Part shown: piece by piece, positions 1-5,962 of the stretch
Position numbering within the stretch: the stretch's first letter is position 1
Layout: every line of letters starts with the position of its first letter
The notes under the pieces: model-generated
Database searches by the model: none
Told to the model about the DNA's origin: nothing
Seen by the model: the letters and a program-made list of their open reading frames with translations, nothing else
Position numbers and translations under genes: made by a program
NCBI GenBank assembly: GCA_050945275.1
Contig: JBMNSQ010000086.1
Span: 1-7,463, forward strand
Reading direction: 5' to 3'
DNA: 7,463 bases
From: JAAYWY01 sp050945275
GTDB taxonomy: Bacteria > Bacillota > DTU030 > DUMP01

Positions 1-18
1 AATGTCCACAATCCTCAC
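1..18 (-). CDS. cphA: Cyanophycin synthetase, first six codons only (runs off the left edge)
   Basis: On the minus strand a perfect AAGGAGG (35 to 29) stands 10 bases before a GTG at 18-16. From there the frame reads M-R-I-V-D-I to the window edge. Clostridial cyanophycin synthetases typically begin with a short stretch of this kind (M-K/R-I-x-D-I, then an RGRN-like motif), and the gene directly upstream on the same strand is cyanophycinase, its usual partner. CphA is the cytoplasmic ATP-dependent ligase that polymerises aspartate and arginine into cyanophycin. Seen: the ribosome binding site, start codon and six residues. Inferred: the identity, which rests mainly on the neighbour and on resemblance of a very short N-terminus. 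Any other gene beginning here cannot be excluded. Confidence 0.5.
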
Positions 19-28
19 TACAGACTTT

Positions 29-35
29 CCTCCTT
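29..35 (-). promoter_or_regulatory. Ribosome binding site AAGGAGG for the gene at the left edge
   Basis: The minus strand reads AAGGAGG, fully complementary to the 16S anti-Shine-Dalgarno, with 10 bases before GTG at 18. It is the main evidence that a minus-strand gene starts inside the window. Confidence 0.6.
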
Positions 36-111
36 AGTAACTCGGCCTGTTTTATCAACATTTCTCTATGGCTTATAGTCTTCCCGCTCACTCCCGCCTG
101 CCCGTCCCTCT

Positions 112-161
112 GCGCTGCCGTAGGGACAGGCCTCTGCGCCTGTCCGTTACCCTATACCACC
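112..161 (+). repeat. Palindromic repeat, copy 1 (50-base unit)
   Basis: Positions 112-161 match 277-326 at 48 of 50 bases; the first 37 bases are identical. The core is GTAGGGA (120-126), arm CAGGC (127-131), loop CTCTGC (132-137), arm GCCTG (138-142) and TCCGT (143-147). It forms an 8-bp perfect stem, 124-131 with 138-145. No ORF or transposase belongs to it. It resembles REP-type intergenic hairpins. Confidence 0.85.
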
Positions 162-182
162 GTAGAGATAGACCTCTGTCCG
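162..182 (+). repeat. Decayed palindromic repeat missing its right arm
   Basis: GTAGAGA TAGAC CTCTG TCCG aligns to the repeat core with only transitions in the left half (G to A, C to T). A 6-base gap removes the last loop base and the whole right arm, so the hairpin can no longer form. It directly abuts copy 1. Confidence 0.55.
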
Positions 183-234
183 GAAAGGGTGCTAGTTAAT
201 GGCGGCAGAAGTGAGCCTTCGTACCCCTACTGCG

Positions 235-262
235 ACGGAACGCCACAGAGGGCGTTCCCTAC
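235..262 (-). repeat. Palindromic repeat, inverted copy with a different stem
   Basis: Read on the minus strand, the unit is GTAGGGA, arm ACGCC, loop CTCTGT, arm GGCGT, TCCGT. The flanks and loop are those of copies 1 and 2, but the five-base stem is different on both sides and still pairs perfectly (8 bp in all: 237-244 with 251-258). This is covariation at the DNA level, visible by eye. Confidence 0.75.
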
Positions 263-276
263 ATCCACACCTAAAG

Positions 277-326
277 GCGCTGCCGTAGGGACAGGCCTCT
301 GCGCCTGTCCGTTCCCCTGTACCACC
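277..326 (+). repeat. Palindromic repeat, copy 2 (50-base unit)
   Basis: A direct copy of 112-161 with two substitutions. The core runs from GTAGGGA (285-291) to TCCGT (308-312), with the 8-bp stem 289-296 pairing 303-310 around loop CTCTGC. The spacing between copies 1 and 2 is 165 bases. The conserved right-hand tail ends in TACCACC. Confidence 0.85.
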
Positions 327-357
327 AAACATTCCCTTTGGGCACACAGGCTGGCCT

Positions 358-1170
358 TTACACCGGAGACATGCCAGGCTGTCGACTCCCAAGATCAAAC
401 GAATATCCGGCCGGCAGAACATGCAGTGTCACTTGCGTTAAGGCCAAGGGTTCTTCCACATGGCTGTCGGAAACATTGCTATAGCCAATAGTGAAGCCAT
501 CTACCACCGTGCAAACTCCCGAGCCAATAACGGTGAAAAAACCCGCCGGGTCGCACTCTATGGCCGTATCCTCATCCAAACCTAAACCGAGTATGTAGGG
601 ATTTTGGGCTATCACAGCTAGCAAGCGACCAATACGACCCCGCTCAGCAAAATGTTGATCCACCACCATCTCCTCTAAAAAACCCAATCCTGGCGCCAAG
701 CGCACGCTGGACCTTTTAGGTGCGCTCTCTTCCTGCCCGGAAACAATCATTATGTCGGTCATGGCGGCGGCGCCAGCACTAGTTCCAGCCAGCACCGTGC
801 CTCTTTTTACAACCACCTGAAGCGCTTCACCCACCACCGTCCCACCGAGAATGCTCGTTAAGCGCAGCTGGTCTCCACCGGTAAGGAAAATTCCCGTCAC
901 CCGATCCAAGTCAGCCATCATATTAGGACTACCGGCTGCTTTACGGTCGCAAATATTAATAGGTATAACATTGGTCGCCCCCAATCGTAAAAAAAGGCGG
1001 CTATATTCACTAGCCACTTGATAAGGCCGTTCGGTGGCCGTGGTAACCACTGCCACTTTAGCCTTATCGCCCCCCGCCAGTTCGAGAAATCGCCGCAAGA
1101 TCAAACAGGGGCCTTCTTTGTCTTCGGCCCCACCAATAACCAATAGTTTCCCCCTTATTTTCTCCCCCAT
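358..1170 (-). CDS. cphB: Cyanophycinase (peptidase family S51)
   Basis: A cytoplasmic serine exopeptidase that releases beta-Asp-Arg dipeptides from cyanophycin. Visible from the chosen start: LLVIGGAEDK near residues 9-18, FLTGGDQ at about 95-101, the nucleophile motif GTSAGAAAM with Ser131, the VDQHF motif with His173, and GLGLDEDTA with Glu200. These fall one residue from the Ser132/His174/Glu201 triad I recall for the Synechocystis enzyme, and the 270-residue length matches the family (about 271). The start chosen is ATG at 1170, giving MGEKIRGKLLVIGG and preceded by GAGGG. An upstream in-frame ATG at 1212 would add 14 residues (284 aa) and has a weaker, distant GAGG. The gene diverges from the PucR regulator and lies upstream of a probable cphA. 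Both active-site motifs are intact. The family call is firm; the start is less so. Confidence 0.93.
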   Translation of the reverse strand: MGEKIRGKLLVIGGAEDKEGPCLILRRFLELAGGDKAKVAVVTTATERPYQVASEYSRLFLRLGATNVIPINICDRKAAGSPNMMADLDRVTGIFLTGGDQLRLTSILGGTVVGEALQVVVKRGTVLAGTSAGAAAMTDIMIVSGQEESAPKRSSVRLAPGLGFLEEMVVDQHFAERGRIGRLLAVIAQNPYILGLGLDEDTAIECDPAGFFTVIGSGVCTVVDGFTIGYSNVSDSHVEEPLALTQVTLHVLPAGYSFDLGSRQPGMSPV

Positions 1171-1249
1171 GCCCACCCTCGCTCCTGCCTTCTTACCTAT
1201 CGCCCCTATCATTGCTAATTGGACCTCACTTTATTCATGGTCGTTGTGG

Positions 1250-1303
1250 CTAGATTACCAAAAATATTAGTACACGGCTAAGGAGTAATAAGGTACAATC
1301 TAG
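1250..1303. promoter_or_regulatory. Nested imperfect palindrome in the divergent cphB/regulator promoter region
   Basis: Left arm CTAGAT-TACC (1250-1259) pairs with GGTA-ca-ATCTAG (1292-1303) with a two-base bulge. Inside it, TATTA (1265-1269) pairs with TAATA (1286-1290). The only -10-like hexamer on the plus strand, TACAAT (1295-1300), lies in the right arm and lacks a good -35. On the minus strand TTGGTA (1261 to 1256) with ATGAAT (1238 to 1233) at 17 bases is a weak promoter candidate for cphB. The symmetry suggests an operator, perhaps for the adjacent regulator; this is inference. Confidence 0.4.
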
Positions 1304-1336
1304 AGAGAGGTTTGTTTCCATGGGAGGTATGTATTT

Positions 1337-3031
1337 ATGCTCACAGTACAGCGGGCCCTCTCGGTAGCTCCCCTCACCCAAGCCAAGGTGGTAGCAGGGC
1401 AAACAGGGCTTAATCGTCAGATCAACCATATTACCATCATGGAAGTACCGGATTTGGTTCAATGGTTAAAAGGTAATGACTTTATTATCACTAGCTTATA
1501 CTGCATTAAAGACGACCCCGACGCTCAGGTTAAGCTAATTCAGGATATTGCACGTCTTGGTTGTGCCGCCCTGGCTATCAAGACCAATCGTTATGTAAAA
1601 ACTCTCCCGACCGAAATGATAGCCGCTGCCAACGAACTGTCTTTCCCTTTAATCGAAATCCCAAAGCACGTCACTTATATCGATATTATTAACCCCCTGA
1701 TGGAACAGCTGCTAAATCATACGGCTGGCGTGCTCCGCCAGGCTGACATGGCGTTTCGCTGGTTGCAGGAGGTTATTTTAAGCGACCAAGGTCTGGAGGC
1801 CGCGCTATCGACCCTACAGCGTTTAGTAGGCTGCGACCTTACATTGGAGTGCCCCGAGCTTAATCTGAAGCTCTCTGCTCCAGAAGGCAAGAAGCCACTT
1901 GACCCACTACCCGCCGACGCCGCCAGATACCTGCATAACACCTGCCACCCAGTGTTTTTGCAACGCAGCCGGGATGAACAAGACGTTCCGTCATTAGTTA
2001 TCCCCATCATGTGCCGCTCTTCCGCTTATGCCTTTTTGACAGTTGAGGATTATCAGCAAAACCAAGGCCTCGCCCCCACCAGCCAAGCTATCTTGGATCA
2101 TGGCACGGCCCTTATTGCCACTGAGATCATGAAACTACACAGCCGGGCAGAGCTAGAGCGCCAGCACGTAAATAGTTTTATGGAAGAGCTAATCGCCCAA
2201 GATTTTAAGTCGGACAAAGCCATGCTCGAGCGAGCACGATACTTAGGGCTTAACTTGAATAATCCATGTCTCCCTATAGTATTTGATGTAGACGAATTCT
2301 GGCAAAGCATTGAGAAAAAACGCCTAACAGAAAACGACGTTCAGGTTCTTAAATCCCGTCTGCAGCGGGACTTAATCTCCTATCTTAAGACCCACAGCGA
2401 GGCTGCCTTCATAGTAGCCCAAAGAAGCGATAGCCTGGTTATCCTTACCATGTGGCCACTGGAACAATCAGTCGACGACATTACCGCTGCCGCCCACAAA
2501 TTGGCCAAAAACATCCTGCTGCACCTTAGACGAGCCTTCCCCTCGCTTCGCTTTACAGGGGGTATAGGACAACCGTACGCTGGCGTAAGAAACATAGGCC
2601 GCAGCTTTAACCAAGCCCGGAAGGCAATTGTTCTCGGACGACATGCATATAGTAAAGGACAAGTATTTAGCTACAGCGAGCTTGGCGTATACCGGTTACT
2701 ATGTTCGCACCCCGACCCTGATGAGCTTATTGCCCTACGAGATGAAGTACTCGGTCCCCTAGCCGCGTATGATGATAAGCAAAATACCGACTTTATCGCC
2801 ACCTTACATGCTTACTTTTTCCACAACGAGGACATTAACAACACCGCCAAAGCACTGTTTGTCCATCCCAATACCATCCGCTACCGCCTGGAGCGGGCCG
2901 CTGCGCTTCTTGGTCTCGATCTTGGTTCCGCCGATCATCGCTTTCAGATTTATTTAGCTTTAAAGATTGCTAGCTTGTATCCTTTCGGTGCAGATGGCCA
3001 AACAACTTCTAATTCACAGCTAAATGACTAA
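1337..3031 (+). CDS. PucR/CdaR-family transcriptional regulator
   Basis: A 564-residue cytoplasmic DNA-binding regulator. Residues about 3-128 form the PucR N-terminal domain (start LTVQRALSVAPL, then IMEVPDLVQWL and GNDFIITS). A middle sensor-like region follows. Residues about 400-455 show the conserved GGIGQPYAGVRNIGRSF to ELGVYRLL stretch of CdaR/PucR proteins, and residues about 489-546 are the C-terminal helix-turn-helix of PucR type (FFHNEDINNTAKALFVHPNT, then IRYRLERAAALLGLDL). Family members control purine catabolism (PucR) or sugar diacid use (CdaR), usually activating neighbouring operons. ATG at 1337 follows GGGAGG (1322-1327) by 9 bases. It diverges from cphB and precedes the amidohydrolase by 160 bases, so either or both may be targets. 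The ligand cannot be read from sequence. No terminator is evident after it. Confidence 0.92.
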   Translation: MLTVQRALSVAPLTQAKVVAGQTGLNRQINHITIMEVPDLVQWLKGNDFIITSLYCIKDDPDAQVKLIQDIARLGCAALAIKTNRYVKTLPTEMIAAANELSFPLIEIPKHVTYIDIINPLMEQLLNHTAGVLRQADMAFRWLQEVILSDQGLEAALSTLQRLVGCDLTLECPELNLKLSAPEGKKPLDPLPADAARYLHNTCHPVFLQRSRDEQDVPSLVIPIMCRSSAYAFLTVEDYQQNQGLAPTSQAILDHGTALIATEIMKLHSRAELERQHVNSFMEELIAQDFKSDKAMLERARYLGLNLNNPCLPIVFDVDEFWQSIEKKRLTENDVQVLKSRLQRDLISYLKTHSEAAFIVAQRSDSLVILTMWPLEQSVDDITAAAHKLAKNILLHLRRAFPSLRFTGGIGQPYAGVRNIGRSFNQARKAIVLGRHAYSKGQVFSYSELGVYRLLCSHPDPDELIALRDEVLGPLAAYDDKQNTDFIATLHAYFFHNEDINNTAKALFVHPNTIRYRLERAAALLGLDLGSADHRFQIYLALKIASLYPFGADGQTTSNSQLND

Positions 3032-3104
3032 GCCGCTGGAATTATAGGTTTTTCTAAGGACAAGCACAATGATTTATGCGGCCTAACAAATGTATGGACT
3101 GATT

Positions 3105-3199
3105 CTAGGTAGAAGTACTATCTTAATAAGCCTGCAGACTGCAGACGACGAAGACCCTACGGTCATCGCGCTTAAAGGGGGATAGTACTTCTTGTCTAG
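3105..3199 (+). promoter_or_regulatory. Structured mRNA leader enclosing the amidohydrolase start (candidate riboregulator or MITE-like element)
   Basis: A perfect 12-bp inverted repeat, AGAAGTACTATC (3111-3122) and GATAGTACTTCT (3181-3192), ends on the first base of the TTG start. Outside it CTAG (3105-3108) pairs CTAG (3196-3199). Inside it TAAGC (3127-3131) pairs GCTTA (3170-3174). Two hairpins follow: CTGCA/TGCAG (3132-3144, loop GAC) and CGA-a-GACC/GGTC-a-TCG (3149-3168, loop CTAC). The result is a three-way junction with the GGGGG ribosome binding site in or beside an internal loop. I do not recognise a known riboswitch consensus. The alternatives are a small mobile element with terminal inverted repeats or a regulator site. 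Confidence 0.5.
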
Positions 3200-4457
3200 T
3201 AATTATGTAATCGATAAACAAACCTTAACTGATAACCTGACGAGTTTAGCTTCTATCGGCGCCTTACCGGAAGGTGGCGTAACCCGCTTGGCTTTTAGCC
3301 CAGAAGAAGCTGAGCTTCAGCGCCGTGTCGCCTCCTGGCTAACTGAATTGGGTGGCCAAGTGCGCTACGATGCCATCGGTAACCTTATCGCCCGCTGGCC
3401 GGGCGAAGATGATTCCCTTCCTGCCGTGGCTTTTGGGTCTCATCTTGATTCGGTGCCCCAGGGAGGTAATTATGACGGCATCGTCGGTGTAGTGGCAGCG
3501 GTAGCGGCAGTAAGGACCATCCGCCAACATAACCTTACAACTCGTCATCCCCTAGAAGTGATTGCTTTTGTGAGTGAAGAGTCAAGCCGATTTGGCGTGG
3601 CTACCTTAGGTAGTAAAGTCATGGCCGGCTTAGGTGATGCTAAACGCTGGCTAAGTCGAACCGATGCTGCTGGCATTACCATGCAAGCTGCAGCAAGCCA
3701 AAGAGGCGCTCGTTTAACCGAAATAGCGTCGGCTCGCCGGCAACCGGAGGACTTCAAAGCCTTTCTCGAGCTTCATATCGAACAAGGGCGAGTGCTGGAG
3801 GAAGCAGACAATAAAATCGGCGTCGTAACCGCCATTGCCGCTCCCACCCGCTGGCAAATTACCATCGAAGGCCGAGCCGATCATTCCGGAGCTACACCCA
3901 TGGCCCTCAGGCGCGATGCCCTGGCTGCTGCCGCCGAGGTTATCTTAGCGGTAGAGCATCACGGTTGGACCGAATCCCCGCACCAAAGTGTGGCTACGAT
4001 AGGGGTGCTCTCGCTTAAGCCAGGAGCCATGAACGTTATTCCTGGACAAGTGGAGCTGGGCCTGGACGTCCGAGGTGTAGATGCAGATAGTATCCAGCGG
4101 GTAGTAAACAACATCCGGCATGACTTGGACAGTATCAGCCGCAAGCGTAAAGTTCAAATTGCAGTACAAGAACTAACTGCCGACCAACCAGTTGAGCTGG
4201 ATGAAACTGTGATCAGCACCATAGAAACAGTATGTGAAAAATTGGCTGTCCCATACATGCTTATGCCCAGCGGTGCCGGACACGATGCCATGAATATGGC
4301 TAAACTTACACCCACCGGGCTAATCTTTATTCCCTGTAAAGACGGCATCAGCCATAACCCAGCAGAAGAAGCATCTATTGACGATATTGCTCTCGGTGCA
4401 GAGGTACTTCTTCATACCATATTAAAATTAGCCCATGGCAATCAAGGAGGCGAATAA
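3192..4457 (+). CDS. Zn-dependent M20-family amidohydrolase (N-carbamoyl-L-amino acid hydrolase / allantoate amidohydrolase type)
   Basis: Cytoplasmic binuclear metal hydrolase of the hydantoinase/carbamoylase branch of M20, releasing CO2 and NH3 from a ureido group. Metal-ligand motifs are complete: GSHLDS (His84), YDG (Asp95), SEES (Glu129/Glu130), LHIEQG (His196) and DGISHNP (His388). RADHSGATPM (about 229-238) and KPGAMNVIPG mark the dimerisation/substrate domain. At 421 residues it has the family length. The start is TTG at 3192 behind AGGGGG, 10 bases upstream; no other in-frame start lies near. Substrate cannot be decided from motifs: allantoate, N-carbamoyl amino acids and beta-ureidopropionate hydrolases all look alike. 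Because it is coupled to dihydroorotase, whose product is N-carbamoyl-L-aspartate, a ureidosuccinase role is an attractive inference. Translation may be controlled by the leader structure over its start. Confidence 0.9.
   Translation: MSSNYVIDKQTLTDNLTSLASIGALPEGGVTRLAFSPEEAELQRRVASWLTELGGQVRYDAIGNLIARWPGEDDSLPAVAFGSHLDSVPQGGNYDGIVGVVAAVAAVRTIRQHNLTTRHPLEVIAFVSEESSRFGVATLGSKVMAGLGDAKRWLSRTDAAGITMQAAASQRGARLTEIASARRQPEDFKAFLELHIEQGRVLEEADNKIGVVTAIAAPTRWQITIEGRADHSGATPMALRRDALAAAAEVILAVEHHGWTESPHQSVATIGVLSLKPGAMNVIPGQVELGLDVRGVDADSIQRVVNNIRHDLDSISRKRKVQIAVQELTADQPVELDETVISTIETVCEKLAVPYMLMPSGAGHDAMNMAKLTPTGLIFIPCKDGISHNPAEEASIDDIALGAEVLLHTILKLAHGNQGGE
4444..4450 (+). promoter_or_regulatory. Ribosome binding site AAGGAGG that fixes the dihydroorotase start
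   Basis: AAGGAGG lies inside the last codons of the amidohydrolase gene, 8 bases before TTG at 4459. The upstream ATG at 4435 has no such site and would place this ribosome binding site within the coding sequence. It therefore supports TTG as the true start and indicates translational coupling. Confidence 0.8.
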
Positions 4458-4458
4458 A

Positions 4459-5748
4459 TTGTTAATTCAAGGTGGATTAGTGATAGATCCGGCTACCGGT
4501 CGGCAAGGACAGTTAGATATTCGAGTAGAGAACGGCAAGATTGCCGCTATTGGTCCGAACTTGCCAGTATTGGCGAACGAGACAGTTGTTCCTGCCAGCG
4601 GCTGTATCGTTACACCTGGTTTAATTGACATTCATGTCCATTTCCGTGATCCTGGGTTGACCCATAAAGAGGATTTGACTTCAGGCAGCCGTGCCGCTGC
4701 TGCCGGTGGATTTACTACCGTGGTCTGCATGGCTAACACCAAGCCGGTACTGGATTCACCTGAACTGGTGCGGGAGTTTTATGACCGGGCAGCTAAAGAA
4801 GCAGTAATAAACCTTTATACTGTAGGTAGCGTTACTTATGACTTGGCCGGAAAAGAGCTGACTGACTTTGTTGCCCTAAAAGAAGCCGGAGTGATCGGCT
4901 ATTCCGATGATGGAAATCCGGTAGAAAACTCGGCCCTAGCCCGCCAAGCATTGGAACAAGCAGGGGAGCTTGGGCTTCCGGTAATAACGCACTGCGGTCA
5001 GCTAGATCTAGTAGCGGACACTATTGTCAACGAAGGGACAGCCGCCAAAAGCCTGGGGCTAAAAGGTATGCCGACCGCGGCAGAAGATATTCACGTGGCC
5101 CGCGATATCCTCTTAGCTGAGCTCACTGGGCAGCATGTCCATATCCAACACGTTAGTTCAGCTACCGCAATCGCCATCATCAGAGCAGCTAAAGCGCGAG
5201 GAATAAAAGTAACAGCCGAAGCCGGACCACATCATTTTACCTTGACCGATGATGCTCTAGTTGAAATCGGCCCCAACGCCAAAATGAATCCACCACTCAG
5301 AACCCCGGCCGATGTAGCCGCTGTCCGCCAAGGGTTGGCCGACGGCACCTTAGATGCCATCGCCACCGACCACGCACCCCACACTGCCGAAGAAAAAGGA
5401 GTCGGTATGATGGACGCTCCCTGCGGTATTATAGGACTTGAAACCGCTCTCGGTTTAGTTTGGACCGAGCTCGTTAAACCAGGTGTCCTGACACCTATGC
5501 AAGCTATCGCCAAGCTTACCTCTATACCAGCTAACATCGTCGGGCTAGATAAGGGAACCCTAACCACCGGAGCAGACGCAGATATAACCATCATTGACCC
5601 TAATGCCCAATGGGAAGTACGCCCCGACAAGTTCTTCTCTAAGAGCAAAAACACTCCCTTTGCCGGGCGCAAATTAACTGGGCAAGTAGTCGCCACCATC
5701 GTCAGTGGTAAGCTGGTGTTTAACAATGGGGAGATAGTAGCTAAATAA
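4459..5748 (+). CDS. pyrC: Dihydroorotase, class I (zinc metalloenzyme)
   Basis: Interconverts N-carbamoyl-L-aspartate and dihydroorotate in the cytoplasm, the third step of UMP synthesis and reversible. From the TTG start the metal-site residues are His59 and His61 (DIHVHFRDPG), Asp151 (GYSDDGNPV), His178 (VITHCGQ), His231 (HIQHVSSA) and Asp304 (ATDHAPHT). The substrate loops NAKMNPPLRT and AGPHHFTLTDD are also present. The Asp in SDDGNPV replacing the carbamylated lysine marks the Bacillus/Aquifex type rather than the E. coli type, allantoinase or hydantoinase. Length is 429 residues, as expected (about 428). It starts one base after the amidohydrolase stop, so the two are co-translated. 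An ATG at 4435 would add eight unconserved residues. It is followed by a strong terminator. Confidence 0.95.
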   Translation: MLIQGGLVIDPATGRQGQLDIRVENGKIAAIGPNLPVLANETVVPASGCIVTPGLIDIHVHFRDPGLTHKEDLTSGSRAAAAGGFTTVVCMANTKPVLDSPELVREFYDRAAKEAVINLYTVGSVTYDLAGKELTDFVALKEAGVIGYSDDGNPVENSALARQALEQAGELGLPVITHCGQLDLVADTIVNEGTAAKSLGLKGMPTAAEDIHVARDILLAELTGQHVHIQHVSSATAIAIIRAAKARGIKVTAEAGPHHFTLTDDALVEIGPNAKMNPPLRTPADVAAVRQGLADGTLDAIATDHAPHTAEEKGVGMMDAPCGIIGLETALGLVWTELVKPGVLTPMQAIAKLTSIPANIVGLDKGTLTTGADADITIIDPNAQWEVRPDKFFSKSKNTPFAGRKLTGQVVATIVSGKLVFNNGEIVAK

Positions 5749-5766
5749 AACAGCTAAACAATAGCG

Positions 5767-5810
5767 GGGAACGCCGTAGGGACCAGTCTCTGTGCTGGCC
5801 CGTGTTCCGT
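5767..5810 (+). repeat. Palindromic repeat, copy 3, apparently nested in remnants of another copy
   Basis: The core 5776-5803 reads GTAGGGA, arm CCAGT, loop CTCTGT, arm GCTGG, CCCGT. The stem 5780-5787/5794-5801 has one A-C mismatch and one G-T wobble. It is flanked by GGGAACGCC (5767-5775) and GTTCCGT (5804-5810). These are the left and right ends expected of the ACGCC/GGCGT variant seen inverted at 235-262, as though one repeat sat in the loop position of another. It lies between the dihydroorotase stop and its terminator. Confidence 0.7.
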
Positions 5811-5825
5811 ATACGTTTAACCGAC

Positions 5826-5864
5826 AAAGCCTTCAGCAGAATCAAACCCTGCTGAAGGCTTTTT
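5826..5864 (+). terminator. Rho-independent terminator of the amidohydrolase-dihydroorotase unit
   Basis: AAAGCCTTCAGCAG (5826-5839) pairs perfectly with CTGCTGAAGGCTTT (5849-5862), a 14-bp stem with a 9-base loop, followed by TTTTT (5860-5864) on the plus strand. It stands about 80 bases after the pyrC stop. Confidence 0.93.
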
Positions 5865-5910
5865 GGTTATTACCTGATGTTAAATAGGCTACGTGTTGTT
5901 TTATGTAGAA

Positions 5911-5952
5911 TAAAACACGGTCTTTGGCAGCTTGAAATCCGCCAAAGACCGT
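5911..5952 (-). terminator. Rho-independent terminator of the pyrK-pyrD unit
   Basis: On the minus strand, 5952-5941 pairs with 5928-5917 (12 bp, ACGGTCTTTGGC and its complement) around a 12-base loop, followed by the U-rich GTTTTATTC. It begins about 10 bases after the pyrD stop, so pyrD is the last gene of its operon. Confidence 0.9.
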
Positions 5953-5962
5953 TCGTTCTATA

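Larger units (their letters stand above)
36..357. other. Non-coding spacer between cphB and the left-edge gene, carrying palindromic repeats
   Basis: This stretch of about 320 bases has no convincing gene. A reading frame crosses it (189-491, plus), but its codons come from repeat sequence and it overlaps the 3' end of cphB. The interval holds two near-identical direct copies, one inverted copy and one or two decayed copies of a hairpin repeat. No poly-U terminator is visible after cphB, so read-through into the left-edge gene is possible. No clear sigma-A promoter was found for the left-edge gene. Confidence 0.7.

Noticed and set aside
112..326. CRISPR array
   Set aside because: Only two near-identical copies occur at 165-base spacing, one further copy is inverted, there are no uniform spacers and no cas genes. 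The units are self-complementary hairpins.
189..491. Plus-strand frame of 100 residues across the repeats
   Set aside because: It is made largely of translated palindromic repeat and overlaps the 3' end of cphB antisense. It has no recognisable domain and no good ribosome binding site.
3105..3199. Known riboswitch or T-box upstream of the amidohydrolase
   Set aside because: I could not match the junction or loop sequences to any consensus I know, and there is no T-box sequence or terminator. It is kept only as an unnamed structured leader.
5232..5726. Minus-strand frame of 164 residues inside pyrC
   Set aside because: It is antisense to the metal-site region of a well-supported dihydroorotase, shows no domain, and is a typical shadow frame.
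4459..5748. Allantoinase or dihydropyrimidinase instead of dihydroorotase
   Set aside because: The SDDGNPV aspartate in place of the bridging lysine, NAKMNPPLRT and ATDHAPHT are dihydroorotase class I signatures.
5892..5919. Inverted repeat CGTGTT..TTTTA / TAAAACACG between the two terminators
   Set aside because: It needs a three-base bulge, lies beyond each terminator in its own reading direction, and overlaps the U-tract of the pyrD terminator. It is most likely incidental to A/T-rich tracts.
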